Below, one piece after another: positions 30,312 to 40,447 of a DNA stretch of 64,000 bases. The notes beneath the pieces were generated by a model. It saw only the letters and a program-made list of their open reading frames with translations. It searched no databases and had not been told where the DNA came from. The DNA lies in assembly GCA_013368375.1 (NCBI GenBank), contig JAACJP010000064.1, positions 62,001 through 126,000 on the forward strand, in the 5' to 3' direction. The stretch comes from Tricholomella constricta (lineage: Eukaryota > Basidiomycota > Agaricomycetes > Agaricales > Lyophyllaceae). How positions within the stretch are numbered: the stretch's first letter is position 1; every line of letters starts with the position of its first letter. The position numbers and the translations under genes are program-made.

Positions 30312-33173
30312 ATGTCCTCGACGATAGTGGAGCCCAACACCACAGTCCGCTATCAAAACTTCGAAGGTCCCTCTTTCACACAAAGAAGACCTTCACCACC
30401 ACCTTTCGAAACCTCCCCTGCCTCAACAGGACACATGATGCAAGGGACCTTCGGAACCAACAGGTCCAGGCTAGAACACAACATTTTCCAACCAGGCCAA
30501 CACGAGGGGGACTTTTCCTCAGCCAGTCAGGACCCTCGACGACCTCTACCCCGGACCCCCTCAAACGTATTCAACCCGTCCTACCAACTCGCCACCCCCA
30601 ACTATCCCCCCTTACCACCATCCGCAACGGCCTCCGGACCTCCGCCTTCAAGTAACCAGACTCCCGGGTCATACTACGAAAGGTTGAGGCACCCGGAGAT
30701 GTTCCAGAGGAGGGATAGGGCTCGGGAGGAGGGACAGGGACACTTCGCTCGTCAACAAAACCCCTTCCTACATGGTTCAGACCACGAAAGGATACTCTAC
30801 GAGCTCCGCATGACGCGGGAAGAGTTTTCACGACAAGCGCACGAGCTCCTAGTCGAAACCATGGGGATGGATCATCAACCCCGAACACCGGAACAATGGG
30901 CCAACCTCGTGTTGTCGACCATACAACTGCACGAAGCCCATCGATTACCCCCACAACTGACGGTGTTGCTACAAATGGGGGGAAACGAAAAAAGGTTACG
31001 CGCCCTGGCTGGAGAAATCCAGACGTCCAACGAGGGAAGAAGATTCTCCGACCCCCAAAGCGCGGGACGTTCCTTCCACATGCCAATTCAGGAGCCCATT
31101 CCCTCCAGAATTGAAACTAGATTCGAAGAACCTCCACGAGCGACAAGCACTGTCAATACGCAGACAGCTTCGGCTCTACTCAGGAGGATGAACCAAGGGA
31201 ACGCACCCCCCAGCCAAGAAGGGTTCGAACCCACCGTCACACCAGGGACAGACGCTCGAAGAGCTCCGACGTTCGGATTCTGGGGAGCCCAAAATTTGCA
31301 AAGGATCCCCGAAGAGAACCCCTCTTTCGAAGGACCATTCTCCAGGCCAAACTCGGGTTTTCAAGGCCCACAAAGGACCTCCGCAAGGGAAGAAGGAGCT
31401 CCTCAGAGGGAACCCGAGAATATTCCCCTACCTCCGTCGGAACAAGGAATCCCAACGCCGCTGTCGTACGCTCATAGCTACGAATTACGCGAAGAAAACC
31501 GAGAAGAAAGAGGAGCACCCCCAAGGACACGAGAAGACTGGCGCCAAACACCACCTCACCTGGCGAACCAGAACAGGAGGTCACCGCAAGGCCCACGCCC
31601 AATCTCCCCAAGAGAACGCCGTGGAATCGGAGCGGACCCCGGCCCTGGTCAAAACGTAAACATCCTCGACGGAAGGCAAGGGACCCAACAACAATTCCCC
31701 CAGTTCGAACAATACAGAACTGGCTACAACCCCGGACCAGCCCCACCCATACCCGGCGGACGACCGAACCCCCAGTACAACGGACCACCTCCACAGTCCC
31801 AACCACCTCCGGGATCTTCAGGACCACCTACCCCGAGAGGAACTCAATGGGGAAACGGCCCCGGAGGACCAGGAGGGGGAGGAGGAGGTTATTGGGGAAA
31901 CGGCCCCGGAGGAACAGGAGGTCCTGGAGGAGGGGGAGGTCACGGAGGATACGGACCACCACAAGGACCAGGAGGCCCGGGAGGCCCCGGAGGTCCCGGA
32001 CGGGGAGGAGGAGGCCACGGAGGAGGAGGAGGAGGAGGCCCACCCGGAAATCCGGGAGGAGGCCAATTCGCAAACCCTCAACGACCCCCACCTCCACCAC
32101 AACAATTCTTAGGCCCAAATCAAAACCTGACCCCGGAACAGTACCGACACCTCCTAAACCTGGAATCGAAAATCGACATCAGGAAACCGGACCCCTTCAC
32201 TGGAAAAGAACCGAGGAGATGGAAGACCTTCGTCACGGAATGCCTAGTAACGTTTCAAGCCAAGGCGATTACCTACGAACAGGACCACCTGAAAGTATCA
32301 TTCGCGAGCTCCTACTTAAAGGACGGAGCCATGGACTACTTCCGCCTGCAACTCACGTACAACCCGCAACACCCAATGTTCACGAACTGGGAAGGGTTCG
32401 TACACGAATTGGGATCACGCTTTGGCATACCGAACTCCAGGGTGGAAGCCGAGAATAACATCTCACGACTGAAAATGAAGGAATGGGAAAAGTTCACAGC
32501 TTTCATCATCAAGTTCGAACAGGAAGCATACGAAACAGGCTGGAACTGGGTAGCGCTACAATTCACGCTGCGAAAAGCGCTCCCCCAACGAATCCTCAAC
32601 GTCCTAGCCATCGCACCAAGCCCTGAAACCTACGAAGGTTACCGAGATCTGATCACTCAAATCGACCGGAGGTACTGGGAACATCGTATAGAAAATCCAG
32701 AGTCCTACAAACCCCTCTGGGCGAATAACACGAATACCTCCAACACCTCCGCACGACCTCCGATTGGACCTTCGGCCGGACCCGCAAACCGCACGACGCC
32801 GCAAACGGCTCAAGGGAACAGGAACGCACGCTTGAACGCCGAAAGTCACGATCAGGACCCGGACTCAGGTAAGGAAGGTAAGGCGCAAGACCAAGAAATC
32901 ACATGGGATGACGAAGAGGCACTACAAGCCAACAACTTCGGGTTCAAGAAGTCAACGCGCCCCTGGGTGAAGATCGATGAAGACGTAAAGCAACAACGAA
33001 TTCGAGACAAGGCCTGCATCCTATGCGGTGATCTGGAACACTGGATGCGCGACTGCCCAACAGCAAACACCATGGGCAGAGCCACCTATCTCATCGGCGA
33101 CGACATCTTCGAATTCCATCACAAGACAGAAGAGGGAAACGCGGGGGCGATTCAGGACTTGCCCGGGCTCTGA
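30312..33173 (+). CDS. gag: Gag of family 2 (953 aa, with long disordered N-terminal part)
   Basis: The first ATG after the primer site starts a protein much longer than usual Ty3 Gag. Residues 1 to about 460 are Pro/Arg/Gln/Glu-rich. About 460-600 is a low-complexity Gly/Pro tract (GGPGGPGG-type, 31720-32090). The capsid-like domain runs about 615-790 (PDPFTGKEPRRWKTFV, DYFRLQLTY, WEGFVHELGSRFG, TAFIIKFEQEAYETGW). A CCHC knuckle CILCGDLEHWMRDC lies near residue 900. The stop TGA (33171-33173) sits inside the 3' arm of the frameshift stem. The Gly-rich tract resembles condensate-forming or RNA-binding regions, but that role is only inferred. Confidence 0.9.
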   Translation: MSSTIVEPNTTVRYQNFEGPSFTQRRPSPPPFETSPASTGHMMQGTFGTNRSRLEHNIFQPGQHEGDFSSASQDPRRPLPRTPSNVFNPSYQLATPNYPPLPPSATASGPPPSSNQTPGSYYERLRHPEMFQRRDRAREEGQGHFARQQNPFLHGSDHERILYELRMTREEFSRQAHELLVETMGMDHQPRTPEQWANLVLSTIQLHEAHRLPPQLTVLLQMGGNEKRLRALAGEIQTSNEGRRFSDPQSAGRSFHMPIQEPIPSRIETRFEEPPRATSTVNTQTASALLRRMNQGNAPPSQEGFEPTVTPGTDARRAPTFGFWGAQNLQRIPEENPSFEGPFSRPNSGFQGPQRTSAREEGAPQREPENIPLPPSEQGIPTPLSYAHSYELREENREERGAPPRTREDWRQTPPHLANQNRRSPQGPRPISPRERRGIGADPGPGQNVNILDGRQGTQQQFPQFEQYRTGYNPGPAPPIPGGRPNPQYNGPPPQSQPPPGSSGPPTPRGTQWGNGPGGPGGGGGGYWGNGPGGTGGPGGGGGHGGYGPPQGPGGPGGPGGPGRGGGGHGGGGGGGPPGNPGGGQFANPQRPPPPPQQFLGPNQNLTPEQYRHLLNLESKIDIRKPDPFTGKEPRRWKTFVTECLVTFQAKAITYEQDHLKVSFASSYLKDGAMDYFRLQLTYNPQHPMFTNWEGFVHELGSRFGIPNSRVEAENNISRLKMKEWEKFTAFIIKFEQEAYETGWNWVALQFTLRKALPQRILNVLAIAPSPETYEGYRDLITQIDRRYWEHRIENPESYKPLWANNTNTSNTSARPPIGPSAGPANRTTPQTAQGNRNARLNAESHDQDPDSGKEGKAQDQEITWDDEEALQANNFGFKKSTRPWVKIDEDVKQQRIRDKACILCGDLEHWMRDCPTANTMGRATYLIGDDIFEFHHKTEEGNAGAIQDLPGL

Positions 33174-33178
33174 ATCGC
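33134..33178 (+). promoter_or_regulatory. -1 programmed ribosomal frameshift signal between gag and pol
   Basis: GGGAAAC (33134-33140) lies in the gag phase G GGA AAC, the X XXY YYZ rule. A 6-nt spacer (33141-33146) follows, then a perfect 9-bp stem 33147-33155 with 33170-33178 and a 14-nt loop. Slipping back one base enters the pol frame, which is open from 33140 to 37777. Confidence 0.85.
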
Positions 33179-36100
33179 GAAGATCTAAAACCGGACCTTG
33201 ACACTAAACTACGCGCAACGGCATTATCGACAACGGACACCCGCACAGTAACTCTCTCCTCCCATTCGTCACTGGCATTTCTAATACACCTCACGCCAAA
33301 CGGAGGAGGAGAAGACCCCGAAAACACGCTCATCGACAGCGGAGCTACCGACAATTTCATGGACTCCGACATGGCGACATCACGCGGGCTCCACCTTGAG
33401 GAGCTCAAACCCCCAATAAACCTTTGCCTATTTGATGGGGAACCCTCCGCATCAGGCAAAATCACACACTATACCACCAACGACGTCAGATTCAGTGACG
33501 GCACCACTCAGAGGATAAGATTCCTCTTAACGAGACTCCACGAGACAGCGACGATAGTGCTGGGACTATCATGGCTGAAGGAGGTCAATCCCCGCATAAA
33601 TTGGAAAGACCTCTGCATCACGCTACGACGGGGGTCAAACGGCAAAATTGAAGGATCACTACCGGACCTCCGAAGAAAAAAGGAAGTCGTCCCAACGACA
33701 ACAAGCACAGGAAATCAACGCTTACCCTCGCGGTCAGCTCGCTCCTTCACGATCGAAGTACAGTTAGAAGGATCCTCAACGCGACTACGGGCACTTATCG
33801 ATAGTGGAGCGGCGGGAAATTTCATAGCACAATCCTCATGTACGAAACCGGAACCTCTCGCCAACCCCATGACCCTACAACTGTTCGACGGAAACCCCAG
33901 CGGAGGTGGAGCCATTTCACACCATAGTCCCGAAACAATCAAACTTGAGAACGGACTACAGTATAAGGTCGACCTCCTCATAACACAGTTACACCCGGCC
34001 ACGCCACTAGTGCTCGGATTACCTTGGTTACGGGAAGCAAATCCGGACATCGACTGGCGGGAAATGTCCATGACCATGGAACAAGGGGCAGGACTAGCCG
34101 CGATATCGCTTTCCCAGAAGACGCAATGGAGAACTGTGACCCTTGAAGAGGAGGAAGACGTCGAAGCTCCGAAACCAGCCAACCCCCTTTCGGAAAAACA
34201 ACCCCTCCTCAGGGACCTCCTGGACGACGAAAACGATCAGAACGACACCTCCAGCGATAACATGAAGGAGGAAGACACCCGCCCAAACACCAACGAACCT
34301 CAGGAGGAAGCACCAACACCAACAACAGAGACGCCAGAGGAGGTAACGGGACGGAAACGCACCCGAAAACCACCTCCACCGAACTATTTCCCTCCAAACG
34401 TTCCGAGGTCCAAATTCAAACCCCACCCCAAACGGAGATCCGCAACGTCCCCAACGACAGAAACACGGGAAGAAGATGAAGCCAACCCGGAAACGGAGGT
34501 CGAAGACGAAACCGGAGAGGGAGAAGAGGATGTCGAAACACAAAACATCCGCCTGATTGGAGCGGCGCCATTCGCAAACCTCATCAGGGACGGAGCCACA
34601 GCGTTCCAACTACACATCTCCCCCACTGAACAAGAGGAACACCTCCATGCCAATAACACCTCCGACGACGAACCCAAGCAACCAAAGACAGAAAAGGAAA
34701 TCTTTGAGGAAGTCGTACCTCCGGAGTACAGGGACTTCGAAGACGTATTCTCAGCGGGCGAAGCGAAAACCATCCCCCCACACCGACCTTACGATCACAC
34801 AGTGGAACTCGACGAAAACACTACCCCTCCCTTCGGAAAGATATACAACATGTCCGAACTGGAGTTGAAAGCATTGAAGGATTACATCGACGAGATGCTC
34901 GGAAAAGGGTTCATCCGACCTTCGAGTTCGTCAGCGGGAGCTCCGGTACTGTTCGCAAAGAAGAAGGACGGATCACTCCGGCTATGCGTGGACTATAGAG
35001 GATTAAATCGGATCACCAAGAAGAACCGTTACCCTCTACCTCTGATCGGAGACCTCATAGACCGACTTCAAAAAGCGAAAGTATACTCGAAGATCGACCT
35101 CCGAGTGGGCTACAACAACGTCCGCATAGCTCCGGGACACGAATGGAAGACAGCCTTCCGCACTCGTTATGGACTTTTCGAATACCTGGTAATGCCTTTC
35201 GGCATGACAAACTCACCCGCGACATTCCAACACTTCATGAACGACATCTTTCACGACATGAACGACGTGTTCGTAGTGATCTATCTCGACGACATTCTGG
35301 TTTTCTCGGAGACCTTAGAGAAACATCACGGACACGTTCGGAAGGTCCTCGAGAGGCTCCGGAAACACAACCTTCATGCGAAACCGGAGAAATGCACGTT
35401 TCACACTACGGAGATCGAATACCTAGGCGTCATCGTATCCCCCAGCGGAGTAAAGATGGACCCAGGAAAAGTCGACGCGATTCGGAAGTGGCCTAGGCCG
35501 ACGAAGGTCAAGGAACTCCAATCTTTCCTAGGCTTTGCAAACTTCTATCGGCGGTTTATCGACAATTACTCGGGCATAACGAAGAGGTTAAACAAACTCA
35601 CGCAAAAGGACACAATCTGGAAATGGGATTCCGAATGCGAAGGAGTCTTCGAGCTATTGAAGAAAGCATTCTCCTCCGCACCCATCCTACGACACTTCGA
35701 TCCTCAACTACCGGTGATATTAGAGTGCGACGCTTCCGACTTCGCCATAGCGGGGATCATCTCCCAATTTGACGAGACATCACAAGACTTACGTCCTGTC
35801 GCCTTCTATGCGAGAACTATGATAGACGCGGAGCTCAACTACGACATCTATGACAAGGAGCTCCTAGCAATCGTGGAAGCATTTAAGCAATGGAGGGCCT
35901 ACCTAGAGGGATCTCCCCACCGCATTCAAGTGTACTCCGACCACAACAACCTACAGTATTTCTCTACGACCAAGCAACTCAGTCGCAGACAAGCACGATG
36001 GTCGGAATGCCTGGCGAACTTCGACTTCCAAATAAATTACAGACCCGGAAGATTAGGAGCGAAACCAGATGCCCTCACGCGACGGCCAGACGTGTATCCC

Positions 36101-37777
36101 AAGAAAGGGTTCGAACAGGATCATAATTCGTTCAACAACCGCATCATCATACCCCCCGAACGATTGAACGCGGCCCTAATACTGAACGAGGAGCTCCTAC
36201 TAAACAACATCCGGAACACACCCCAAGACGAATTCTTCGAGAGACACGCACCCAAACCCGGAGATGAGACCTCCGCGTTCTCCCTATCCGATGATGGCAA
36301 ACTACTCCTTCGCGACGGAAGAATCTACGTACCGGACCATCCCAGATTACGCCTCGACATCCTACAGCAACATCACGACCACAAACTGCGCGGACATCCA
36401 GGGATCAGAAAGACCACACAACTCATCATGAGGACTTATTTCTGGCCCGGATTAAGGAAGGAGGTCACTCGATACGTCCGAAGCTGTTATACCTGTAAAA
36501 GAGCGAAGGTCCCACGCCATAGCCCATACGGACTATTGAAACCACTCCAGATTGGGCGAAGGGCGTGGGCCTCCATATCCATGGACCACATTGTAGAACT
36601 ACCGGAATCGGATGGGTACGACGCCATACTGGTCGTAGTATGCCGCCTCACCAAGCAAGGCATCTTCATACCCTGTCACACAACGGACACAGCAAAGGAA
36701 CTTGCTCAACTATTCTTGGAACATGTCTTCTCCAAGCACGGACTGCCTGACGACATCATATCGGACAGGGGCACCCTCTTCGTCTCCCGTTTCTGGAGCT
36801 CGCTGTGTAAAGCCCTGGACATTAAATCGAACCTTTCGACCGCGTATCACCCGGAGACCGACGGCCAGACGGAACGAGTAAATCAGACACTGGAACAGTA
36901 CCTCCGGATATACGTGAACTACCTCCAGACCAACTGGCGAACACAGCTCCCACTGGCGGAATTCACGTATAACAATACGACCCATTCGACCACGGGAGTC
37001 TCTCCTTTCTTTGCGAACAAGGGTTATCACCCCCGCCTGACAATCTCTATAAAAGACATACCGGCAAAGGAAGCCCAGGAGGTAGCCGTAGACCTCCGGA
37101 CCCTCCAGGACTACCTCCGCCAAGAGATAGAGATCGCAAACGAAGCCTACAAACGATTCGCGGACAAGAAACGGGACCCTACACCAGATTGGGCTGTAGG
37201 AACAAAGGTATGGCTCGATTGCCGGAACATCAAAACGAAACGCCCCTCCAAAAAGCTGGACCACCGGAGACTGGGCCCCTTCAAAATCCTACAGAAGATC
37301 TCCAGCCACGCGTATCGACTGGAACTACCTCCGAAACTGAAGGGAATTCACAATGTGTTCCACGTCAAGTTACTCGAAAAACACGAACACGAGAACTTCC
37401 CAGGACGATCAAAGCCACCTCCGCAGACAATCGAAATCGAGGGCGAGGAGCACTACGAAGTAGAACGAATCCTAGACTCCCGAACACGAGGGAAACACGT
37501 GCTCTACTTGGTACGATGGGAAGGATATGGCCCTGAGGACGACACATGGGAACCAGCAGGAAACATAGAGGGAGCAAAAGACATGGCCCTCGAATTCCAT
37601 CGCTCTATTCCCAAGGAAACCACGAGACCCCACAATCTAGAATCCGACGGAATTCACGCACTTCACGAAATTTATGAAAAGCCCCTTCAAGAAAACGATT
37701 TTTATCACAAAATGTATTTCGAACACCGGGACAAAGACAGTACAAGAAAAAAGAAAACACCAAGGAAAAAGAATTAA
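33140..37777 (+). CDS. pol: Pol of family 2: two retropepsins, RT, RNase H, integrase, chromodomain
   Basis: Expressed in the -1 frame after the slippery site. Two retropepsin units stand in tandem: TLIDSGATDNFM (DSG codons 33335-33343) with IVLGLSWLKEVNP, and ALIDSGAAGNFI (33800-33808) with LVLGLPWLREANPDIDW. An acidic, Pro-rich linker follows (about 34140-34690), then RT (VIYLDDILVF), RNase H (ECDASDFAIAGIIS), integrase zinc region (HHDHKLRGHPG, CYTCKRAKV), integrase acids (SMDHIVELP, SDRGTLF, GQTERVNQTLEQ), GPY-like HRRLGPFKI, and chromodomain (YEVERILDSR, YLVRWEGYGPEDDTWEP). A later ATG at 33359 would leave out the first active site, so frameshifting fits the reading frame better than internal initiation. 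Confidence 0.9.
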   Translation, partial: RGGDSGLARALNREDLKPDLDTKLRATALSTTDTRTVTLSSHSSLAFLIHLTPNGGGEDPENTLIDSGATDNFMDSDMATSRGLHLEELKPPINLCLFDGEPSASGKITHYTTNDVRFSDGTTQRIRFLLTRLHETATIVLGLSWLKEVNPRINWKDLCITLRRGSNGKIEGSLPDLRRKKEVVPTTTSTGNQRLPSRSARSFTIEVQLEGSSTRLRALIDSGAAGNFIAQSSCTKPEPLANPMTLQLFDGNPSGGGAISHHSPETIKLENGLQYKVDLLITQLHPATPLVLGLPWLREANPDIDWREMSMTMEQGAGLAAISLSQKTQWRTVTLEEEEDVEAPKPANPLSEKQPLLRDLLDDENDQNDTSSDNMKEEDTRPNTNEPQEEAPTPTTETPEEVTGRKRTRKPPPPNYFPPNVPRSKFKPHPKRRSATSPTTETREEDEANPETEVEDETGEGEEDVETQNIRLIGAAPFANLIRDGATAFQLHISPTEQEEHLHANNTSDDEPKQPKTEKEIFEEVVPPEYRDFEDVFSAGEAKTIPPHRPYDHTVELDENTTPPFGKIYNMSELELKALKDYIDEMLGKGFIRPSSSSAGAPVLFAKKKDGSLRLCVDYRGLNRITKKNRYPLPLIGDLIDRLQKAKVYSKIDLRVGYNNVRIAPGHEWKTAFRTRYGLFEYLVMPFGMTNSPATFQHFMNDIFHDMNDVFVVIYLDDILVFSETLEKHHGHVRKVLERLRKHNLHAKPEKCTFHTTEIEYLGVIVSPSGVKMDPGKVDAIRKWPRPTKVKELQSFLGFANFYRRFIDNYSGITKRLNKLTQKDTIWKWDSECEGVFELLKKAFSSAPILRHFDPQLPVILECDASDFAIAGIISQFDETSQDLRPVAFYARTMIDAELNYDIYDKELLAIVEAFKQWRAYLEGSPHRIQVYSDHNNLQYFSTTKQLSRRQARWSECLANFDFQINYRPGRLGAKPDALTRRPDVYPKKGFEQDHNSFNNRIIIPPERLNAALILNEELLLNNIRNTPQDEFFERHAPKPGDETSAFSLSDDGKLLLRDGRIYVPDHPRLRLDILQQHHDHKLRGHPGIRKTTQLIMRTYFWPGLRKEVTRYVRSCYTCKRAKVPRHSPYGLLKPLQIGRRAWASISMDHIVELPESDGYDAILVVVCRLTKQGIFIPCHTTDTAKELAQLFLEHVFSKHGLPDDIISDRGTLFVSRFWSSLCKALDIKSNLSTAYHPETDGQTERVNQTLEQYLRIYVNYLQTNWRTQLPLAEFTYNNTTHSTTGVSPFFANKGYHPRLTISIKDIPAKEAQEVAVDLRTLQDYLRQEIEIANEAYKRFADKKRDPTPDWAVGTKVWLDCRNIKTKRPSKKLDHRRLGPFKILQKISSHAYRLELPPKLKGIHNVFHVKLLEKHEHENFPGRSKPPPQTIEIEGEEHYEVERILDSRTRGKHVLYLVRWEGYGPEDDTWEPAGNIEGAKDMALEFHRSIPKETTRPHNLESDGIHALHEIYEKPLQENDFYHKMYFEHRDKDSTRKKKTPRKKN

Positions 37778-37846
37778 CGAACTTCAGATGTAAATATTCA
37801 ACAAAAAGAAAGCAAAGAAGGTCCTAGACACCACCAAGAAGACCGA
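37778..37846. other. Spacer between convergent pol and antisense gene
   Basis: The stops of the two genes face each other 69 bases apart. A-rich on the plus strand. Confidence 0.5.
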
Positions 37847-39861
37847 CTAATCAATGCGACGACGTTTGGACGGACCCGCGCTCGGAGTGGAACCCTCCCC
37901 GCGACCAAACCCGACCTCCCCATCCAATTCCCCCTCCAACGGACGCATCGAAGCAATATCCTGCTCATCGTCGGCGATTAATTGGGATCGAGACACGAAG
38001 TCCGCAAGGGCGTCTTCACGAGTGAGCGAAGTGCGGTGCAAAGCAAGGAAATGATCGAACGCAGGGAAGAGTACCTCGGGGTCGACGGGAGGGGGGAAGA
38101 GCTCGAGGAGCGAATGCCGCTCCAGGACCTTATGGGCAGCGTCGACAATATCCCGGGCCGGCGACACCTCCATCTCGACAAGGGCGCGACGCAAGGCACC
38201 GTCGGCGACAAACATGTCCGACGCAAAAGCGGTACGCGCAAGTTCAAGGGCTATGACAAACTCAGACAACGAGAGAGGAACGACACGAATCAAAAAACTC
38301 ACCGTCGACACGAACGCGAAGGTCCAAGGCATGACCACGCCAATGGTCCCGGACCTCCTGAAGATGGACGACGTGCCCCTGAAGACCCGCTACCTCATCC
38401 TCGAGACCCGCAACCTGCATCCGCAGATCCTCAACCTCAGCGTCACGATCGACGTCGACGACCTCCACGGCACGCGATGTCTGCGCCTGCAGATGAAGAA
38501 GGCGTTCACGCTCGTCGGCGAGTTGGGATAGGACTCCGTGAAAACGACCTTTGTGGCGTTCACCCTCGACCTCGAGGCGCTCGACCTGGGAGGAAAGGGC
38601 CTGAGCACGCGCGACCTCCTGGTCGTAGAGACGCTGGAGACGGAGGAACGCTTCCGGCGAAGGAACGGAAGGAGCAGGGGTAGCGAGGGGGGACGACAGC
38701 AACATGGAGGGAGGGCAGGACTGCAGGGCTGGCGATGGCGAAACTGAATTGGACGAGCTCTTTAAAAAGAGAGGTTCGTCAGGGGTCGTATCGGGGGACA
38801 CCGCACGCGTAGCGCCCGACAAAGGAGGAACCAAAAGAGGAGAAGTCGGCGCCGCAGGAGAAAGGGAGGGGGAACGAGGCAAAGGACGCCCCCTAGACCC
38901 CTGCAGACCAGACCGCATACCCCCACGACCAACAGACGCTAATTTTCGACCCTGTCCTCGGGTACCACGAAAGATAGCACGCGCAGGCGGAGCACGGCTA
39001 AGGCGAACGGCGGCCTCGTCCCCAGAAGAAGAAGAAAGGGAAAGGACCTCCGTAGAAGGCACGGAGACAAGAGAGGAGTCGAAGGAGGGGGACGCCACAC
39101 GCAAGATACGACGGATAGCGGAAAAGGACATAGCGACGCCGGTGCGGGAGAAGGAAAAACCTTCGGTACGGGTCCGCAACCACGCCAAGGGGATCGCCAA
39201 TTCCCTAGATGCCACCTCTAGACCATGGTCAAGCGACAGGGAGCACAAGGCGTGCGCCGCGCGGCAATCGACGCAGGGCAAGGTCCCACGAAGACGAACC
39301 TCCTGAAAACGGCAAGACTGATGACGACCCCGACACCGATCACACTAGCAAAGAGCCAAAAAAGAGAATCAGCGGAAGGATCCAGCCCGATCGCGAACGA
39401 AAGACGATACTTACCGGTCCGTGCGCCTCACACCAAGCCAAAGAGGGAGGAACCCGCACAGCGGTACGCATCACCTCCGCCAGAACCGCATCTGTCAAGA
39501 GGGGCCCCCAAGGCAATGAAGTCGCCGCCGGACGCGACACGGGATCACTGGAAAATTCGAAAAGGGCCTCCGGAGTGGTCGAACGGGGGCGACGGATCTG
39601 CGGAGCCCTGACCGGAAGACGAATAACCAGTCGAGGGAAGGAGGGCGTAGGAGGAACGGGGGAAGAACTGGGGACGGCCCCGACGCTTCCATCTCGGAGA
39701 ACGGCGATCCCAGGGAGAGAAGGAGTAGGGGAGACGGGTCGGGGCATGTCCAAGAACGCGACGCGCGCCCGATCTTCTTCGGATAAACGCGCCAACTCTT
39801 GATCGCGCAAAATTTGGGCAGCGGAGGCAGACGGTGCAAATTCTCGATTGAAGACCGACAT
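37847..39861 (-). CDS. Antisense accessory gene in the family 2 element (3 exons, 616 aa)
   Basis: The gene lies on the strand opposite to gag-pol, between pol and the 3' LTR. Exons 39861-39415, 39302-38303 and 38250-37847 splice in frame with introns of 112 and 52 nt (gtaagt...ttcag; gtgagt...catag). Exon 1 encodes a Pro/Ser-rich domain ending RTAVRVPPSLAWCEAH. Exon 2 begins LRGTLPCVDCRAAHALCSL, a Cys/His cluster that could bind zinc, then a basic Pro/Ser region and a long predicted coiled coil (RLQRLYDQEVARAQALSSQ, LADERERLLHLQAQ). Exon 3 ends with an RRRID tail. The function is unknown. Exon 1 (447 nt) and intron 1 recur with matching length and splice sites in the family-2 copy at 63422. 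A DNA-binding or regulatory role is a guess. Confidence 0.7.
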
Positions 39862-40083
39862 GGAGATGATAAAAAGAAATTAGAGGAGAAAAAACAACCA
39901 GAGCTCTCCTCTTTTTCGATCTCCGAGATCCTCCAAATCACCCACATGGACCCACAATCGACCTAGACCCGCACGTGCCCCTCACGTGACCGCGCGCGAC
40001 CCAGAAAGAAAAACAACCGCCACACTATCCGTATTCGAACATCTCCCCGCGTCTCAGTGGCTCGACGCTTGAGGAGGGGGTAA
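39862..40083 (-). promoter_or_regulatory. Upstream region of the antisense gene, with polypurine tract
   Basis: 222 bases between the antisense ATG and the 3' LTR must hold its promoter or 5' leader unless transcription starts in the LTR. The plus-strand polypurine tract (about 40069-40083) lies at the LTR edge. No TATA box is obvious. Confidence 0.4.
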
Positions 40084-40442
40084 TGTCACGACCGCCCCTA
40101 ACAACCACCCCTAAAATCACATCCCACTACGCTTTCCCACGCCTACCCACTGTATATAACATGACACCACTTCTTTCCAGACTCTTCACCTCGATATTAC
40201 CTATTGTTAAGACTAGTTCTCGATTCTCGTTCTCGTTTCTCTCTCTCTCTCTCAATCTATTTGGCTTCACACCCGTATCACTTGAGCTCGTTCGTTCGAA
40301 TCAGCCCCGGTGAACACCTCCGTCAACGCTCACGACCTCCGAATACTCCTTCGTAGGCCGTCTTCCTTGACGGACGTCAGGCCTGTCCGCTTCGGTGGTT
40401 CCAGAATAACTCTGTAACCGGCGTGCTACACAGGTCCTAACA
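40084..40442 (+). repeat. 3' LTR of family 2
   Basis: Same length and, as far as I can see, the same sequence as the 5' LTR. Confidence 0.95.
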
Positions 40443-40447
40443 ATATC

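Larger units (their letters stand above)
29924..40442 (+). mobile_element. Ty3/gypsy chromovirus, family 2 (full length, 10.5 kb, young)
   Basis: Two 359-bp LTRs (29924-30282, 40084-40442) look identical by eye. The target duplication is ATATC (29919-29923 and 40443-40447). Polypurine tract GAGGAGGGGGTAA abuts the 3' LTR. Internal order: primer binding site, gag, frameshift signal, pol with two protease domains and a chromodomain, then a 2-kb region coding on the opposite strand. All frames are intact, so the element is probably active or recently so. Confidence 0.95.

Noticed and set aside
37982..39802. Plus-strand frames of up to 233 codons after the family 2 pol
   Set aside because: They are shadows of the antisense gene. 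Only the minus strand gives a spliced product conserved in the second copy.
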